The notes under the pieces are model-generated. The model saw only the letters and a list, made by a program, of their open reading frames with translations, was not told the DNA's origin and did not search any database. A stretch of 64,000 nt of DNA from Toxorhynchites rutilus septentrionalis. Lineage: Eukaryota; Arthropoda; Insecta; Diptera; Culicidae. Shown here piece by piece: positions 33,760-45,500 of the stretch (position 1 is the stretch's first letter; each line of letters starts with the position of its first letter). The stretch spans positions 54,534,097 to 54,598,096 of the forward strand of contig NC_073746.1 in assembly GCF_029784135.1 (NCBI RefSeq). The letters run 5' to 3'. Position numbers and translations under genes: made by a program.

Positions 33760-35664
33760 CCAAAATATATATTTTTATAAAGGCTCATATGGCGTTAGCC
33801 TCACGTGGCCGGAAGTTCAATACAATTTTTCTTATTATCTATGTTAGTAATATGTAACCGATTACTCGCGGTTGGCTCGAGGTTAGTATTACAAGTGTTT
33901 TCGTAATTGGGATGTTGCTGTCTCCAATGCTCTGTACGTGTGCCCGACACGGGATACTTCCTATTGGGATGCAGCTGACCATTAATCAGCAACGCCCCCC
34001 TAGTCTGTACCTCATATCTAGCGTGGTGCGTCTTTCTCGACTCGAGGAATCCAGGATAGAATGGTCAATGGCGCAATCATCAGTTCGTGTAGAGTTGTCA
34101 TGAGCGGTACAACCTTTGGCTCTTGTTGAATGATCAGTGGACTGCACAACCTTTGGCCCGTGTGTCTGTAAAGAGTGTGTGTATGTATTGCCGCGACTAA
34201 GTAAAAGTTTATCGATCGGATAGGAGGGATATGAAACGGGGACACAACGAAGGAAATATCATTAAACGTTGACATCGGCGTTTCTGAGGAACAGGTATAG
34301 ATGAAGCAGAAGATCAGGATCACGGCTACCTAAGATATCCCGGACGGGGATATCCGATTGTCTGCCTTGTGCTCTTAGTGCTCTAGAGAGCTGAGAGCGT
34401 GCAGCATGGAACCGGATACACGACCAGACAACATGCTCGATGTCGTGGTAGCCATCGCCACAATCACAAAGATTGTTTGCTGCGAGCCCAATGCGATAGA
34501 GATGCGCGTTTAGGTTGTAGTGATTGGACATAAGCCGAGATATCACGCGAATGAAATCACGACCTACATTCAATCCCTTGAACCATGCCCTCGTCGAGAC
34601 CTTAGGGATAATCGTGTGTAACCAACGACCGAACTCATCTCCACTCCACATGCGCTGCCAACTTACGAGCGTGTACTGACGAGGAATGTGGAAAAATTCA
34701 TTATAGGCAATTTGCCTTTCAAAAAGAGTGCCTTCTAAAGCGCCCACCTTAGCTAGCGAGTCCGCTTTCTCATTCCCCGGAATCGAGCAATGAGCATGGG
34801 AACCCATGCTAAGGTAATCTTGAATAAATTTTCGACCAAAACACTCAATAGTTGTCTTATTCTTGTTAGGAAATAAGATGAGCGTTTATCAACCTTCATT
34901 GAGCGGATTGCCTCTAATGAGCTGAGACTGTCTGAAAAAATAAAATAGTGGTCGATGGGCAATGTTTCAATGATCCCCAGTGCGTAGTATATCGCACCCA
35001 GTTCAGCAACATATACGAAACAAGGATCTTTGAGTTTGAAAGAGGCACTGGAATTTTCATTGAAGATGCCAAAGCCAGTGGACCCGTTTATGAATGAACC
35101 GTCAGTAAAGAACATTTTATCAGATCTAACTATGCCCCCATATTCTGCCGAAAATATCGGCGGAATAGAATCTGAGCGTAGATGATCTGGGATTCCATGG
35201 ATTTTTTGTCGCATGGACAGATAAAAAATGACAGAGGAATTGCAAAAGTATGGGAAGCAAACTTGGTTGGAGATGCCTGGTGAAGGGTGCACGTCGTGGG
35301 TAAGGTACTCATGGTATAAAGACATAAAACTTGACTGAGGAATCAGTTGGAGTAGATTTTCGAAGTTATCAATCACCAATGGATTCATGATCTTGCAACG
35401 GATGAGAAATCTGTAGGATAATTCTGTGAACCGAAGAGTAAGCGGGGGTACTCCTGCCAAAACTTCGAGACTCATCGTATGTGTCGAATGCAAACACCCC
35501 ATTGCTATACGCAAGCAACGATATTGTATTCTCTCCAGCTTGAGAATATGAATCCTGGCAGCTGATCGGAAGCAAAAACTGCCATATTCTAACACTGATA
35601 ATATCGTTGTTTTGTATAACTGAATGAGGTCTCCTGGATGGGCACCCCACCATGTTCCGGTTAT
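33760..35664 (-). mobile_element. LINE A copy 2, 5'-truncated
   Basis: This is the reverse complement of LINE A copy 1 at high identity: 3' end CATATGAGCC-TT followed by ATATATATTTTGG, and the same ORF2 C-terminus. It extends slightly further 5' (GTWWGAHPGDLIQLYKTT). It abuts the right end of H2A element copy 2 at its T run, and a short doubled ACACTT-containing filler lies at 35670-35690. Inserted on the minus strand inside LINE B. Confidence 0.88.
34262..35660 (-). pseudogene. LINE A ORF2 C-terminus (copy 2), frameshifted
   Basis: This encodes the same RT tail, RNase H (TDGSFINGSTGFG, VAELGAI, FSDSLSSLEAI, NEKADSLAKVGA) and CDCGDGYHDIEHVVWSC as copy 1. The phrase WVPSHC is broken at about 34790-34800, where two extra bases shift the frame, so the last 170 residues are in another frame. 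The difference is a private lesion absent from copy 1. Confidence 0.87.
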
Positions 35665-35690
35665 TGTTAAACACTTCCCATTTAACACTT

Positions 35691-36987
35691 GTCACAGCCA
35701 ATTCACATAGAACGATCCGTACGCCAGGGAGATCCGTTGTCGATGATTCTCTTTGTGGTATACCTGAATCCACTTCTCACACGCCTGGAGCGTATATGTA
35801 ATAGTGATCTGTGTGTTGCATACGCTGATGACGTTACGGTGATCGCTACCTCAATACCAGCAATCGATCGGATTTTCAGGCTGTTCGACGATTTTGAGCG
35901 TGTGGCTGGGGCTAAGTTAAATCGACAAAAAACGGTGGCTATCGACGTCGGCTGTATCAATGATGAGCCGCTGTCGATACCAGGGTTTGCAGACTGCGGA
36001 GAATGTTAAGGTGTTGGGCGTTATATTCGCTAATTCTTTACATCTTATGGCAAAGCTGAACTGGGACAGACTATTATCTAGAATCGCCCAAATTATATGG
36101 ATGCAAACTTGCGATCTTTGAATATGCAGCAGAAAGTGATAGTGCTGAATACATTCGTCACAGTAAAGGTGTGGTACATTGCGTCAATATTACCACCACA
36201 AAACGTTCACACTGCAAAGTTGACTACGATGATGGGGCGCTTTCTATTTCGTGGTTTGCCAGCACGAGTACCAATGCAGCAGCTAGCACGCAGGAGAGAG
36301 AACGGCGGACTAAATCTGCAACTACCAGCGATGAAAAGTAAAGCGCTACTTCGGCATTTGAAAGAAATTGATTCCATTCCCTTCTACCAATCATTCATAC
36401 TCCAAACTATCCCTCCTCCTCCCTGTTTTCCATGCCTTAAAATCCTGTGTCAGGAATATTCCTTGCTGCCGCAGCATATACAACGGAATCCAACCAGTGA
36501 CCGAATACACAGTTTTTATCTGAATCGGTCTGATTTGCCAAGAGTGGAACGAAACCAACCGGGCCTGAACTGGAAACAAATTTGGAAAAACGCTTCAACA
36601 AAAAGATTGTCGTCGAGTCAGCGGAGCGACCTCTACCTATTGATCAACGAAAAGACGGAGCATCGGAGACTATGGAACATCATTGGAAGAGCTAACGACC
36701 AAAATTGTCAGCACTGCAGAACAACAATTGAAACTTTAAAACATAAATTTTCCGAGTGCCCTAGAGTAACTGCCGCGTGGGGATACACGCAACAAAAATT
36801 GACAACGACACTCGGCGGTTGGCAGCGTCTCAGTTTTGACCAACTAATACGACCAGTTCTGGGCAACATAGCAGCAGCAACAAAAAGTGAAATCTTGCGA
36901 CTTTTCATCAAGTATACAAATTACATTAACAATAACAATGCAATTGATTTGGATGAACTAGAATTCATATTGAATTTGAATGAGTAA
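35691..36987 (+). pseudogene. LINE B ORF2, RT catalytic centre to C-terminus
   Basis: This continues the interrupted ORF2: SQPIHIERSVRQGDPLSM, then the catalytic CVAYADDVTVIATS. The frame shifts near 35985 and again near 36095, restoring the original phase. The C-terminus has KQIWKNASTKRLSSSQRSDL and a zinc-binding CQHCRTTIETLKHKFSEC followed by a short tail to TAA at 36985. There is no RNase H domain. Similar C-terminal layout occurs in L1-like clades, but I only claim an APE-type LINE. Confidence 0.87.
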
Positions 36988-37039
36988 TGAAATTTTAACT
37001 TTGTAAATACTTATTATAAATAAACGATATTTGAAAAAA

Positions 37040-37175
37040 AAGGGTAGCTAGGCCGCGCGTTAGTACCAGTGCACCAGTCCACCTAGCCGGCGTTATATAG
37101 TTTCGGCCGCCGAAGTGATCGAGTTAGCTGGCAAAGCTGCTCGCGACGATAAGAAAACCCGCATTCGGAACAGAA
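37040..37175 (+). pseudogene. Histone H2A fragment, continuation of copy 1
   Basis: It resumes the H2A unit cut by LINE B at 27800: the segment encoding S-AERV-like, AP-V-LAGVI and, in another frame, EVIELAGKAARDDKKTR. The join 27800/37046 restores the order seen uninterrupted at 61650-61720. An imperfect stem-loop follows at 37401-37416 and a perfect one at 37947-37962. Confidence 0.85.
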
Positions 37176-37946
37176 CACATTCGGTTCGGTGGACATCAAG
37201 ACAACAGGCAGTTGCAGCGAGTGGCGAGTGGCAAACGCAATCGCAAAACGGCATCAGGTAGCAGAAGAAAAAAGTTTGTTCTTTATACAAACTGCTTTGG
37301 TGGCAAATCCAGAACAAGGCGGCAACGAGGGCGTTCGAAATGGTTTTTTTCAAAACCACGAGTACTAAGTTATCTAAATTGGAACCATTCCATAAAACAC
37401 GGCGCTTATCAGGGCCATTAAAACTTTCAAAAAAGAGTTTACGAAATACAGTTCAATGCTTTCTAAAATAATATCCAAAATAATAATAAAACACAAATTG
37501 ATTTTTTCATAATTTGTTTGCCAGGATCTGATGATCTGATGAGTATGTACAATGTACAATTCTTAAATTGTTTCCAGATTGAAAGTACATTAATTTACAA
37601 TAAGTTCGACATTTAGTTAATTGGACGGACATGTAATGCGACTTATTTAGTTGGACATTTTTGTAAACATAGAGATCCAAATTATGACCCCACATTGAAA
37701 GTCGACACTGTACCACTGTCAACGCAAATGTTCAATTACAGGTTAAAATCGCCTCCAATGCGACACTGAGTGGCGCTTCGGCACGTCGCATTGAATGTAA
37801 TTTACTGTACAACATGTCACAAAGCTGGATGGGAAGAAATTTTCCAACTGTGAAAGCTGTGGCGAGTGGCAAACGCAATAGCTAAACAGGAAGGTTTAAC
37901 CGAACAAGATAGGAATATCGAGTGATAACAAAAACACAACACCAAA

Positions 37947-37962
37947 GGTTCTTTTCAGAACC
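37947..37962 (+). terminator. Perfect histone 3' stem-loop (copy 1)
   Basis: GGTTCTTTTCAGAACC, identical to 33558-33573 and 63324-63339, with the same CCAAA upstream. The downstream purine block is shortened here by about 12 bases relative to the other copies. Confidence 0.87.
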
Positions 37963-38135
37963 ATCAACATGTTCATAGTAAACTAATCCATTTTTCAGGT
38001 AGATAGGTAGGTATTCACGTAGGAGAAGAAAATAAAACAATATATTTAAAATATATATTTAACAAAAGCTGTCCTCTTTGTATAGTCCTACGTCACTCCG
38101 GTTATGTCCCCGACATTACCCACCCGTCTTTTTTA

Positions 38136-38790
38136 TATTAATGCACGCATTGCACTGAGTATTTAACGAGAGGCATCTTCCGTGCATCGCCATTCAACAA
38201 GCATCAAACACACTAACACATGCACACAGTTGCAGTGATAAAAATGAAACATCGTGAGAATGACTGTTTATGAAAAATCGAATGACCGTTTTTTTCACTT
38301 CAAGTGAAATATTCACCAGCGTTCACAGCTCGAAGGGAAACACAAAACACAAAACGAGCAGAATAAGCGACCTTTGTTGTTTCGGCTATAGAAAGATTCT
38401 GAGAATTTTCCTCAGAGGAGATGCAATACTTATACGCTAGCGACAGCTAACTTACTATGCAAGTGTGGAGTTTACTTCGCCAATATTCTCTTTTCGCTAT
38501 TCCCCTTCATTGTTCCTCTTCTAGCGGCTGCATAAGTTGCTCATTATTGACAGCTCTGTTCGGGAAATCACAGAATAAATGTATGGAGAAATGGGGATCC
38601 TTCGAATTTTCATCATTTTAAACCATATACAGACTATGGGATTGTAATGTATAACATATAAAACAAATCTTAGAAAATTTCCGATTCGATTGGTGTGCAA
38701 ATCGTTAAAATCCGTTCGCAGCAAAAATAGTTATTGACATTAACTTAATTTCATAAAAACGTGACCAGTTTTCTGATTAAAAAAATTACG
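38136..38790. repeat. Repeat C-like fragment behind a histone-like promoter
   Basis: Plus-strand 38480-38790 resembles the inverted left half of repeat C (CTATTCCCCTTCATT, AAGTTGCTCATTATTGA, TCTGTTCGGGAAA, ATTTCCGATTCG, AAAATCCGTTCGC, CAAAAATAGTTAT). In front of it is a distinct TATA/cap region listed separately. A further echo of the same end lies at 39330-39415. The pieces are too diverged to bound exactly. Confidence 0.5.
38160..38197 (+). promoter_or_regulatory. Histone-type core promoter (TATTTAA / CCATTCA)
   Basis: TATTTAA starts at 38160 and CCATTCA, a full PyCATTCPu match, starts at 38190, 30-31 bp downstream. A 5' leader rich in CA (CAACAAGCATC, AACACACTAACACATGC) leads to an ATG at 38244 that opens only an eight-codon frame. 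The leader style resembles that of the H2A unit but the downstream gene is gone. Confidence 0.5.
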
Positions 38791-39429
38791 CTCTTTACTT
38801 GTCTTACAGAAAGGTATTGAAATCATTCTCATTTTTATTGAACACCCGTTAGCTGCCAATCCAAAGGAACCCAATGTACTATATTTACACTCTTCAAAGG
38901 TTACAGTATACAGTTTTTCAACTGTTCAAGCATCTGAGAAGATTCAGTGCGTGGAACGATTTCGCTTTTGAGATTTGTATCGAGCATAACATTTGTGCGC
39001 GACATCAGCATTTGGTGAACCTGCTGACTGCTCGAGAGTTGGGGCGAGACTGAATATTAGAAATCGTGAATGGCTTATTTATACCCAATAAGTTATAAAC
39101 AGATGGGGTTAATTTGCAATATCTCTCCTCTCTCCACAGTATCCGTACGAACGAACGCTGCATTTACATTTCTAGCGAGTGATTTACGTACGCCTCATCC
39201 GCAGTTGTATATAAAAATTATACCTCCCAGCTACACTCATTCTTCGAAATATAAAGTACATATAGGTAATGACAGAAATGAACAGAAGAAATGTATATGT
39301 TAGGAAATCGTGATGTATGTAACAATCTTTGGAGAATTTCCAATTCGACTGGTTCGCAGCAAAAATAGTTATGAACTTTAAAACTATTTCATAGAAACGT
39401 GACATGTTTTTGGATTTGTTAGCCTTACT

Positions 39430-39616
39430 GAAAAAACAGGAAGTGGGTTATATCTATGGTATAACCGCAAGGGTGACGTAGGACTATCGTTGATTTAGAG
39501 ATCATTTGTATGAAGTTGAATCTGAATTCATTCTGAATGAATGAATATTTGGAGAACTTCGAAAACGAGAGCGTTACGTTGGAGGCACAAGGTTTTATGC
39601 ATCCAATATTGGACAC
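39430..39616 (-). repeat. Terminal fragment of repeat E
   Basis: This segment is nearly identical to 21284-21460, including AACAGGAAGTGGGTTATATC, GGGTGACGTAGGACTATCG, GAATGAATGAATATTTGGAG and GTTTTATGCATCCAATATTGG. Only this 185-bp end is present. Confidence 0.7.
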
Positions 39617-40025
39617 TATTATAAATGCCAAACAGAACTTTGATCTGTAATGTGACATATTTTATGATAAAAATTCCAAAAGTCATACTCTCCTTCGCAT
39701 AGGCTCTTCAGCATCTAAACATTACAACGTTGTGTAGAACAAAGCAGAAACATCTAAGAATATTAGATGGATCAGTTTTATTGTCGGTTTTATTCACTCA
39801 GTAAAATTCTTCAAAAAATATGACTTTTTATTTTTTTTTTGGTTACGTGTCCCGTTTTCATTCCTGAATTATTTGGTCAGCCCAATTGTATTGAAATATC
39901 ATAAATCTTCAAAAAATCATATCCTCCTTTTGGTGAGTCCGATATGGCACTTTATTTCGAACCTTGTTGAATCAATAGGATTTTCTAATGAGAATATTTT
40001 TAAATATATCGAAAGGGACATGTTT
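39617..40025. other. No gene seen
   Basis: AT-rich flank of the Ty3 element. No domain, RNA gene or transposon end recognised. Confidence 0.35.
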
Positions 40026-40288
40026 TGTGGTGTCCCGAGTAACGGACGTGATATTTTGTATTTAAAAAGACTCGACTGCACGTCTCCGCAGTTGGAGTTA
40101 TTCTCTATTATATCGTTTCGCTTCTCTCTTCGTACGGCTAACTCGTGTGGTGGCTACGTGACCCTTTACGCTTACTCAGCACACACGCGTTCATCGCCTG
40201 GGTGGCGTGATCGCGTTATTGCTGATCATTATGTTTGCATAAATATGATGCTTATTGCTTCTTTCGGAAGGGCCGTATCCACCACACG
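40026..40288 (-). repeat. Ty3 element 3' LTR
   Basis: 263 bp, TGTGGTGTCCCGAGTAACGG at one end and CCGTATCCACCACA at the other. About 10 differences from the other LTR by eye, including a one-base indel near the start. It carries no open frame of note. Confidence 0.9.
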
Positions 40289-40477
40289 CCCTAATTAGTA
40301 AAATAAAAAAATTAAATGATAGGCTTACAATTTTTTACCTCATAATCTTGTTCTTGTACAATAAAAGTGTTTATGATATTGTTTGTTTGCAGAATAATTA
40401 TTAACTATAACTAATTATGTAGTATATATATATTCGTTTGTTTTATTCTATTTTTATTATTTTATTTCTTCAATCTC

Positions 40478-41651
40478 TTACTTCTGTTCCGTATCCACCA
40501 CACGACCAACTCTATACCTTTTTATTCTGTCTTTATGCACAATATCTGATTTCTTATTTAATTGAATCTTTACATTTTCACCCAAATCATCAAGTATTTT
40601 AAATGGGCCTCTATATTTCGCTTCCAGTTTTTTGGAATTTTCGTTCTTGATGAGAACAAGTTCTCCTACTTTAAAATCAGTTTGTTTTTTATTTTCGTCA
40701 TAATTTGCTTTTCGTTTGCATTTTTGGTGTAATAATTGTTTCCTTGCAGCATCATGAGAATGTCGTAGCTTTAATCTCAAATATGTAGAGTAGTCATCCA
40801 GATTGTAGTCAGGTTTTTCTGATATTTCCGTTAAATTTGTGGGTAAATTTGCTAGTTTTCCATACACCAGATAAAAGGGTGTAAATCCTGTGGCAGAATG
40901 TACTGTGTTATTGTATGAGAATTCATAGAACGGTAGCCATTCAGACCAAGTGAATAGTTTCCCGTCGCATTGTATTCTCAGATATGTATTCAGTGTTTTA
41001 TGGGAATTTTCTAAAGCTCCAATGGATTGATGGTGATATGCCGTTGAATTAACTTTCTGTATTTCAAGTATCTTTGCAATATTAGTGAATAGCTCCGACA
41101 TAAACTCAGTTCCTCTATCAGATGCAATCACTTTTGGTACTCCGTATTTCAAAATTACATTAGTTACAAAAGCGTTTGCAACAGTTTGAGTGCTCTTGTC
41201 AGGTATTGGTGTTGCAGTAATGAATTTTGATAATTCGCACTGCGTAGTCAGAATGTATTCAAATCCTTCTGATTTAATCATTGGACCTACTATGTCCAGA
41301 TAAACTTTTTCAAATGCAGTTTCTGCAGTCGTTGTGATTTTCATAGGAATCTTTGTATTGGTTGGTTTATTCATTTGACATTGTTTACAACGTTTTACAA
41401 ATTCCTCTATATCTTTGCTCATACCTCTCCAATAGTATCTCTGTTGGATAGTGTTGAGCGTTCTTTTGATTCCTGCATGGCCTGCAGTTGGCAATAAATG
41501 AAAATCATTCATAATAAGTAATTTTTCATTTTCGTCCTTGACCTCTTTCATGTGTTTTCCAATTATATATATTTTCGGCATGCCTTTTAATTTTAATGCA
41601 TTGATGTTTTTTATTAATTCATTTATCGTTGCAACGTTATTTTTTACAATC
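40478..41651 (-). pseudogene. Ty3 integrase segment of pol
   Basis: The HHCC zinc region is visible as AGHAGIKRTLNTIQQRYYW and CKQCQMNK. The catalytic core follows: DIVGPMIKSEG (first Asp), VIASDRGTEFMSELF (second Asp) and HHQSIGALENSHKTLN (Glu). A chromodomain-free C-terminus with KYRGPFKILDDLG and DIVHKDRIKRY precedes the stop near the 3' LTR. The upstream part of pol is at 48332-50744, separated by the BEL insertion; joining across CAATC restores phase. Integrase would insert the cDNA. Confidence 0.88.
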
Positions 41652-41946
41652 TGTAAAATACAATTTAAAGCCAATTAATTTGTTGTTGAACCCTATCGAA
41701 TACATAAGCCAGATATGCCATCAGAACAAAATATTTCATGTCTATTGTTTAAATCGGCTGGTCACCACACAGATGTAATTACAATCAGTGTCAATAAAGA
41801 TCTCGAAGCATCAGCATCGTCTTTCATCTCGATCTCGTTCGGCTTATTTTTCCATTATTGGAAGAAATTAAAATTTCGTCGTTTTTCGAATTAATCTCCT
41901 CTCGTACATCGCAATTCGCGAATTATACTTAGTGTCGTCTCGAACA
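41652..41946 (+). repeat. BEL element 5' LTR
   Basis: 295 bp starting TGTAAAATACAATTTAAAGC and ending GTGTCGTCTCGAACA. It contains AATAAAG (near 41795) as a possible polyadenylation signal and, towards the end, TCGTCTCGAACA. Matches the 3' LTR without visible difference. Confidence 0.93.
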
Positions 41947-41964
41947 TGGTCCTTCGAGCCGGAT
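41947..41964 (+). other. BEL primer binding site, complementary to tRNA-Tyr
   Basis: TGGTCCTTCGAGCCGGAT begins immediately after the LTR. Its reverse complement reads CCGGCTCGAAGGACCA, the 3' end of eukaryotic tRNA-Tyr including CCA. Minus-strand cDNA synthesis would therefore start from tRNA-Tyr. The tRNA identity is from my knowledge of tRNA-Tyr sequence, not from a search. Confidence 0.75.
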
Positions 41965-42594
41965 TTCGGTTGGACGCGGTTATCACATTGTGGTGAAAAG
42001 AACACGTGGCTCCGAAACTGAAGAATTTCTCGTTTGTTGAGCGCCAATTGACAAAGCGAATTGTGTGCCGATTGCATCAAGTGTTCGTAGGAGTGCTAAA
42101 TCAAAAATTCTCAGTGAAATTTCCAACATTCTTGGACATTGTGGATCCACGTGGTTATCGATCTATTGTTTCGCGATCGGTTACCTCGCGAGCCATTGTT
42201 GGTGATCTATTGTTTCGCGAAGGATTGGTCAGTGAACTATATTGTTTCGCCATTTCATTGTTGGGTGATCTACTATCCCGTGAACAATTGTTTGAGAATC
42301 CATTGGGTCGCGAAATATCTCAAATATCTCGCAATTTGTCGTCTGGAACTAAATCGAGAGTGACTAATAGTTTTCCCACTGGAAATAAGAAACGGAATTA
42401 CGAAAGAAAACGAGGAATTTAGTGGATTCCAGATTTCCAGTTCACGAAGCACGTGTTGCCGTGCAGCATCATCGACGCCATTGGCAATTTGAGTCGGTTG
42501 GTGGATGTTTTAACAGCGCTCTCAAACATCAGGTGGGTTCGTTCCATACTATAATTCGAATAACACGAACGAATCTTTCTCCGAATTTGTCGAA
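41965..42594 (+). other. BEL leader with repeated CTATTGTTTCGCGA words
   Basis: The leader between primer site and gag contains degenerate repeats at about 42160-42240: GATCTATTGTTTCGCGA near 42159 and 42207, TATATTGTTTCGCCA near 42239, plus TGGGTCGCGAAATATC near 42303. It could hold packaging or dimerisation signals; no long conserved protein is encoded. Confidence 0.5.
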
Positions 42595-45500
42595 ATGTCG
42601 CAAATCGAACAGAAAATATCCGATGATATCACCGCGATGCAAGCGCGTGTAGATAATATAACAAGATCAATGAGAAGAATAGAAGAGTTCACAAAAAGGT
42701 TCGATGCGGAGAAAGATTCGGGGCAGGTTTCGGTAAGGTTGGCTAGGCTTGATGAATTGTTCGAGCATTATGGCGAGACGGTTTTGAAGTTGCAACTTCT
42801 CTCTCCAGTGTCGAAGAAGGAGTATGAGGGTCTGTTGGATGATGCGGAGGAACGATTTTATCGATGCAAATCAATCCTAACCAATGTCTTACCGAAACAA
42901 CCAGCTACGAACCAATCACGATCAAATCAAACCGTAACCCAGATCAATCATGTGAAGTATCCCGAGCTAAAATTACCAGAATTCAGCGGCAAACTAGCTG
43001 ATTGGCAGTCGTTTCATGACTCCTTTGATGCGGCGGTAAACTCATGTGCACAATTAAGCGCAGTGCAAAAATTTCAGTACCTCAAAAGTACACTGAAAGG
43101 TGAGGCACTCCGATTGATTGATCCTCTCGCTGTCTCATCGGAAAATTATCCCCTGGCATGGAAAACGTTAGTTAACCGTTATAATAACAAACGTCTCTTG
43201 ATCAAGTGTCACATAAAGGCACTTTTCGACACTCCTGCAATGCGACGTGAATCTCCAGAGTCGCTTCTGGAGTTAGTTGACAGTTTTGAACGAAACATCT
43301 CCATTCTAAAAAGACTTGGTGAGCCTGCGGATCGTTGGAGCTCAATCTTAGTGTATCAGTTGAGTTTACGTCTAGATAACCGAACGCTAAGAGAATGGGA
43401 ACATCATGCCTCGAGAGATACCGCTAGGGAAGATGGCGCGATAAATGACGGGATGCCATCGTATGTGTGCATGATTCAATTTTTACAGGATTATGCTCGA
43501 GTTTTACAATCGCTTTCGCCTGTTTCACAAATTTCACAGCAAACGTCTTATCGTACTGTGGAAACAAAAACAAAAATGAAGTCGTCAGTTTATCACGCCG
43601 CTGAATTCTCGTCGTCGTCCTCACCATCATGCCACAGCTGTGGTCAAAATCATTATCTCGCCAATTGTCCGAAATTTCGTAGGTTGTCGCCTCGTGAACG
43701 GTTGGATTTCGCAAAAGGTCATCGCCTATGTTTGAATTGTCTCAGAACTTCATCGCACATTTGTAAGAATTGCCCGTCATCGAACTGTCGAAAATGTGAA
43801 CGCAAACATCATACGCTGCTACACTTACCTCCTCTCGAGTCGTCTCATACAGATCAACAGACATCACATCTGCCAATCGTAGCCAATCTTAACCAACCTG
43901 GTCCCCCACCTGTATTACCATCCACCCAAGTGCGACAATCAGCTCTTTGTCCCACCGTAAACCAAACCGCTCATTTTGCAAATTCTGGGAATGATATTGG
44001 AGTCTCATCAAATCTGTCGGAATCTCTAGCAGCACATTTGAATTGCGGCAGCGATTTGGTTCTTCTGTGGACTGCACTCGTCAACTTTGAGGATATGAGT
44101 GGAAAAATACATCCTGTTAGAATACTCCTCGATTGTGGATCACAATGTAATTTTATCAGTGAATCGCTCCGTCAAAAACTTAGTCTCGATACCGTCGTCT
44201 CTCGTGTAGATGTAGCTGGAATTGGATCAAGTATCGCAAAGGTTGAACGTTCGTCTGTCGCCGTCGTCTCATCTCGTGTAGCCCCCTACAGAAAGAAATT
44301 AGCTTTCCTTGTTCTGCCAGCGATCACTAGAGCCTTGCCACATAAGACCGTATCCTGTATCGATTGGAACATTCCAAATTATGTCTATTTGGCTGATCCT
44401 ACGTTCAATATACCGGGTCCAATCGATGCTATCATCGGAAACGAATGCTTCGCGGAAATACTGCGATATGGAAAAATCAACCTAGAAAATAATAATCCCG
44501 TTCTCCAGAAAACCCTTTTTGGATGGGTGGTCTCCGGCAAATGTAAAGAAGACATCAACCCAATCTCGTGTCATTCGTATCATATTAGTCGGCTTGATAG
44601 CCTGGAAAGGCTAGTAACAAAATTTTGGGAGATGGAATCGTGCTCCTCAGTAGACAATTGGTCACCGTCGGAGCAGGAATGTGAAAATCATTTCAAGCAA
44701 AATACAACCCGTGACGATCGCGGAAGATATGTTGTCAAGTTACCGAAAAGACTCGAATTAATTTCCCAGTTGCGGGACAATAAGTATAACGCTCAACGTC
44801 GTTTCCTTGCACTTGAGCGGAAATTGGAAGCAAATCTTGAACTCAAAACCATGTATCACGAGTTCATTCATGAATATATATCGATGGGCCACATGCGGGA
44901 AATATCGGCGGAAAATGATCAGTCGCCTCAATATTTTTTACCCCACCACGCGGTGTTACGCCCCGAAAGTTCGACGACGAAGCTTCGTACTGTTTTCGAC
45001 GCGTCATGCAAATCGCAATCCGGAATGTCGCTCAACGATGTGTTATTGACCGGACCCACAATACAACAATCGCTCATCGCTCTAGTAATGCGATTCCGCA
45101 TGCATGCGTACGTGGTAACCGCCGATATCGCCAAAATGTACCGCCAAATAATGGTACATCCTACCGATCAGCCACTACAGCGGATTTATTGGCGAGATGA
45201 TAAAAACACAACGCTCAAAATATTCCAGTTACAGACGGTTACTTATGGCACCAACAGTGCATCGTTCCTCGCAACACGCGTGTTGAAGCAGTTAGCCGAG
45301 GATGAGAAGGTTAAGTTCCCGCTCGCTGCACCGGTAATCCGCAGTGATTTTTACATGGACGATCTTCTTACTGGCTGCGAAGATCTCAACAAGCTGAAAG
45401 AAACATGCTCGCAACTCGTTTCCATGTTAGACTCGGCTGGATTTCAGCTACGTAAATTTTCGTCAAACTCCCAGGATGTCCTCAACATGATCCCAGAGCA

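Larger units (their letters stand above)
27801..37039 (+). mobile_element. LINE B copy 1, near full length, split by nested insertions
   Basis: The element is inserted into the H2A unit with AAGGGT repeated at 27795-27800 and 37040-37045. LINE parts are 27801-30878 and 35691-37039, about 4.4 kb together, ending TAAATAAACGATATTTG plus poly(A). It encodes ORF1 and an APE-endonuclease/RT ORF2, with no RNase H. The second copy at 58046 shares the same 5' leader (GCGCTCAA-TT, ACAGACGCGTTTT). An H2A element and LINE A copy 2 sit inside it. Confidence 0.85.
22692..38130 (+). mobile_element. Histone-H2A element, copy 1 (outer, heavily interrupted)
   Basis: Its surviving pieces are 22692-22768 (left end with palindrome GACGTAGGACTACGTC), 27310-27800 and 37040-38130 (right end ACCCACCCGTC then T run). 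Together they align in order with the copies at 30879-33759 and 60838-63525. Repeat D interrupts the first junction and LINE B the second. This copy carries one histone unit, whereas the other two carry two; it joins them at a repeated CTGGATGGGAAGAAATTTTC block, as expected from deletion between direct repeats. It also lacks the 200-bp insert in the promoter. Confidence 0.75.
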
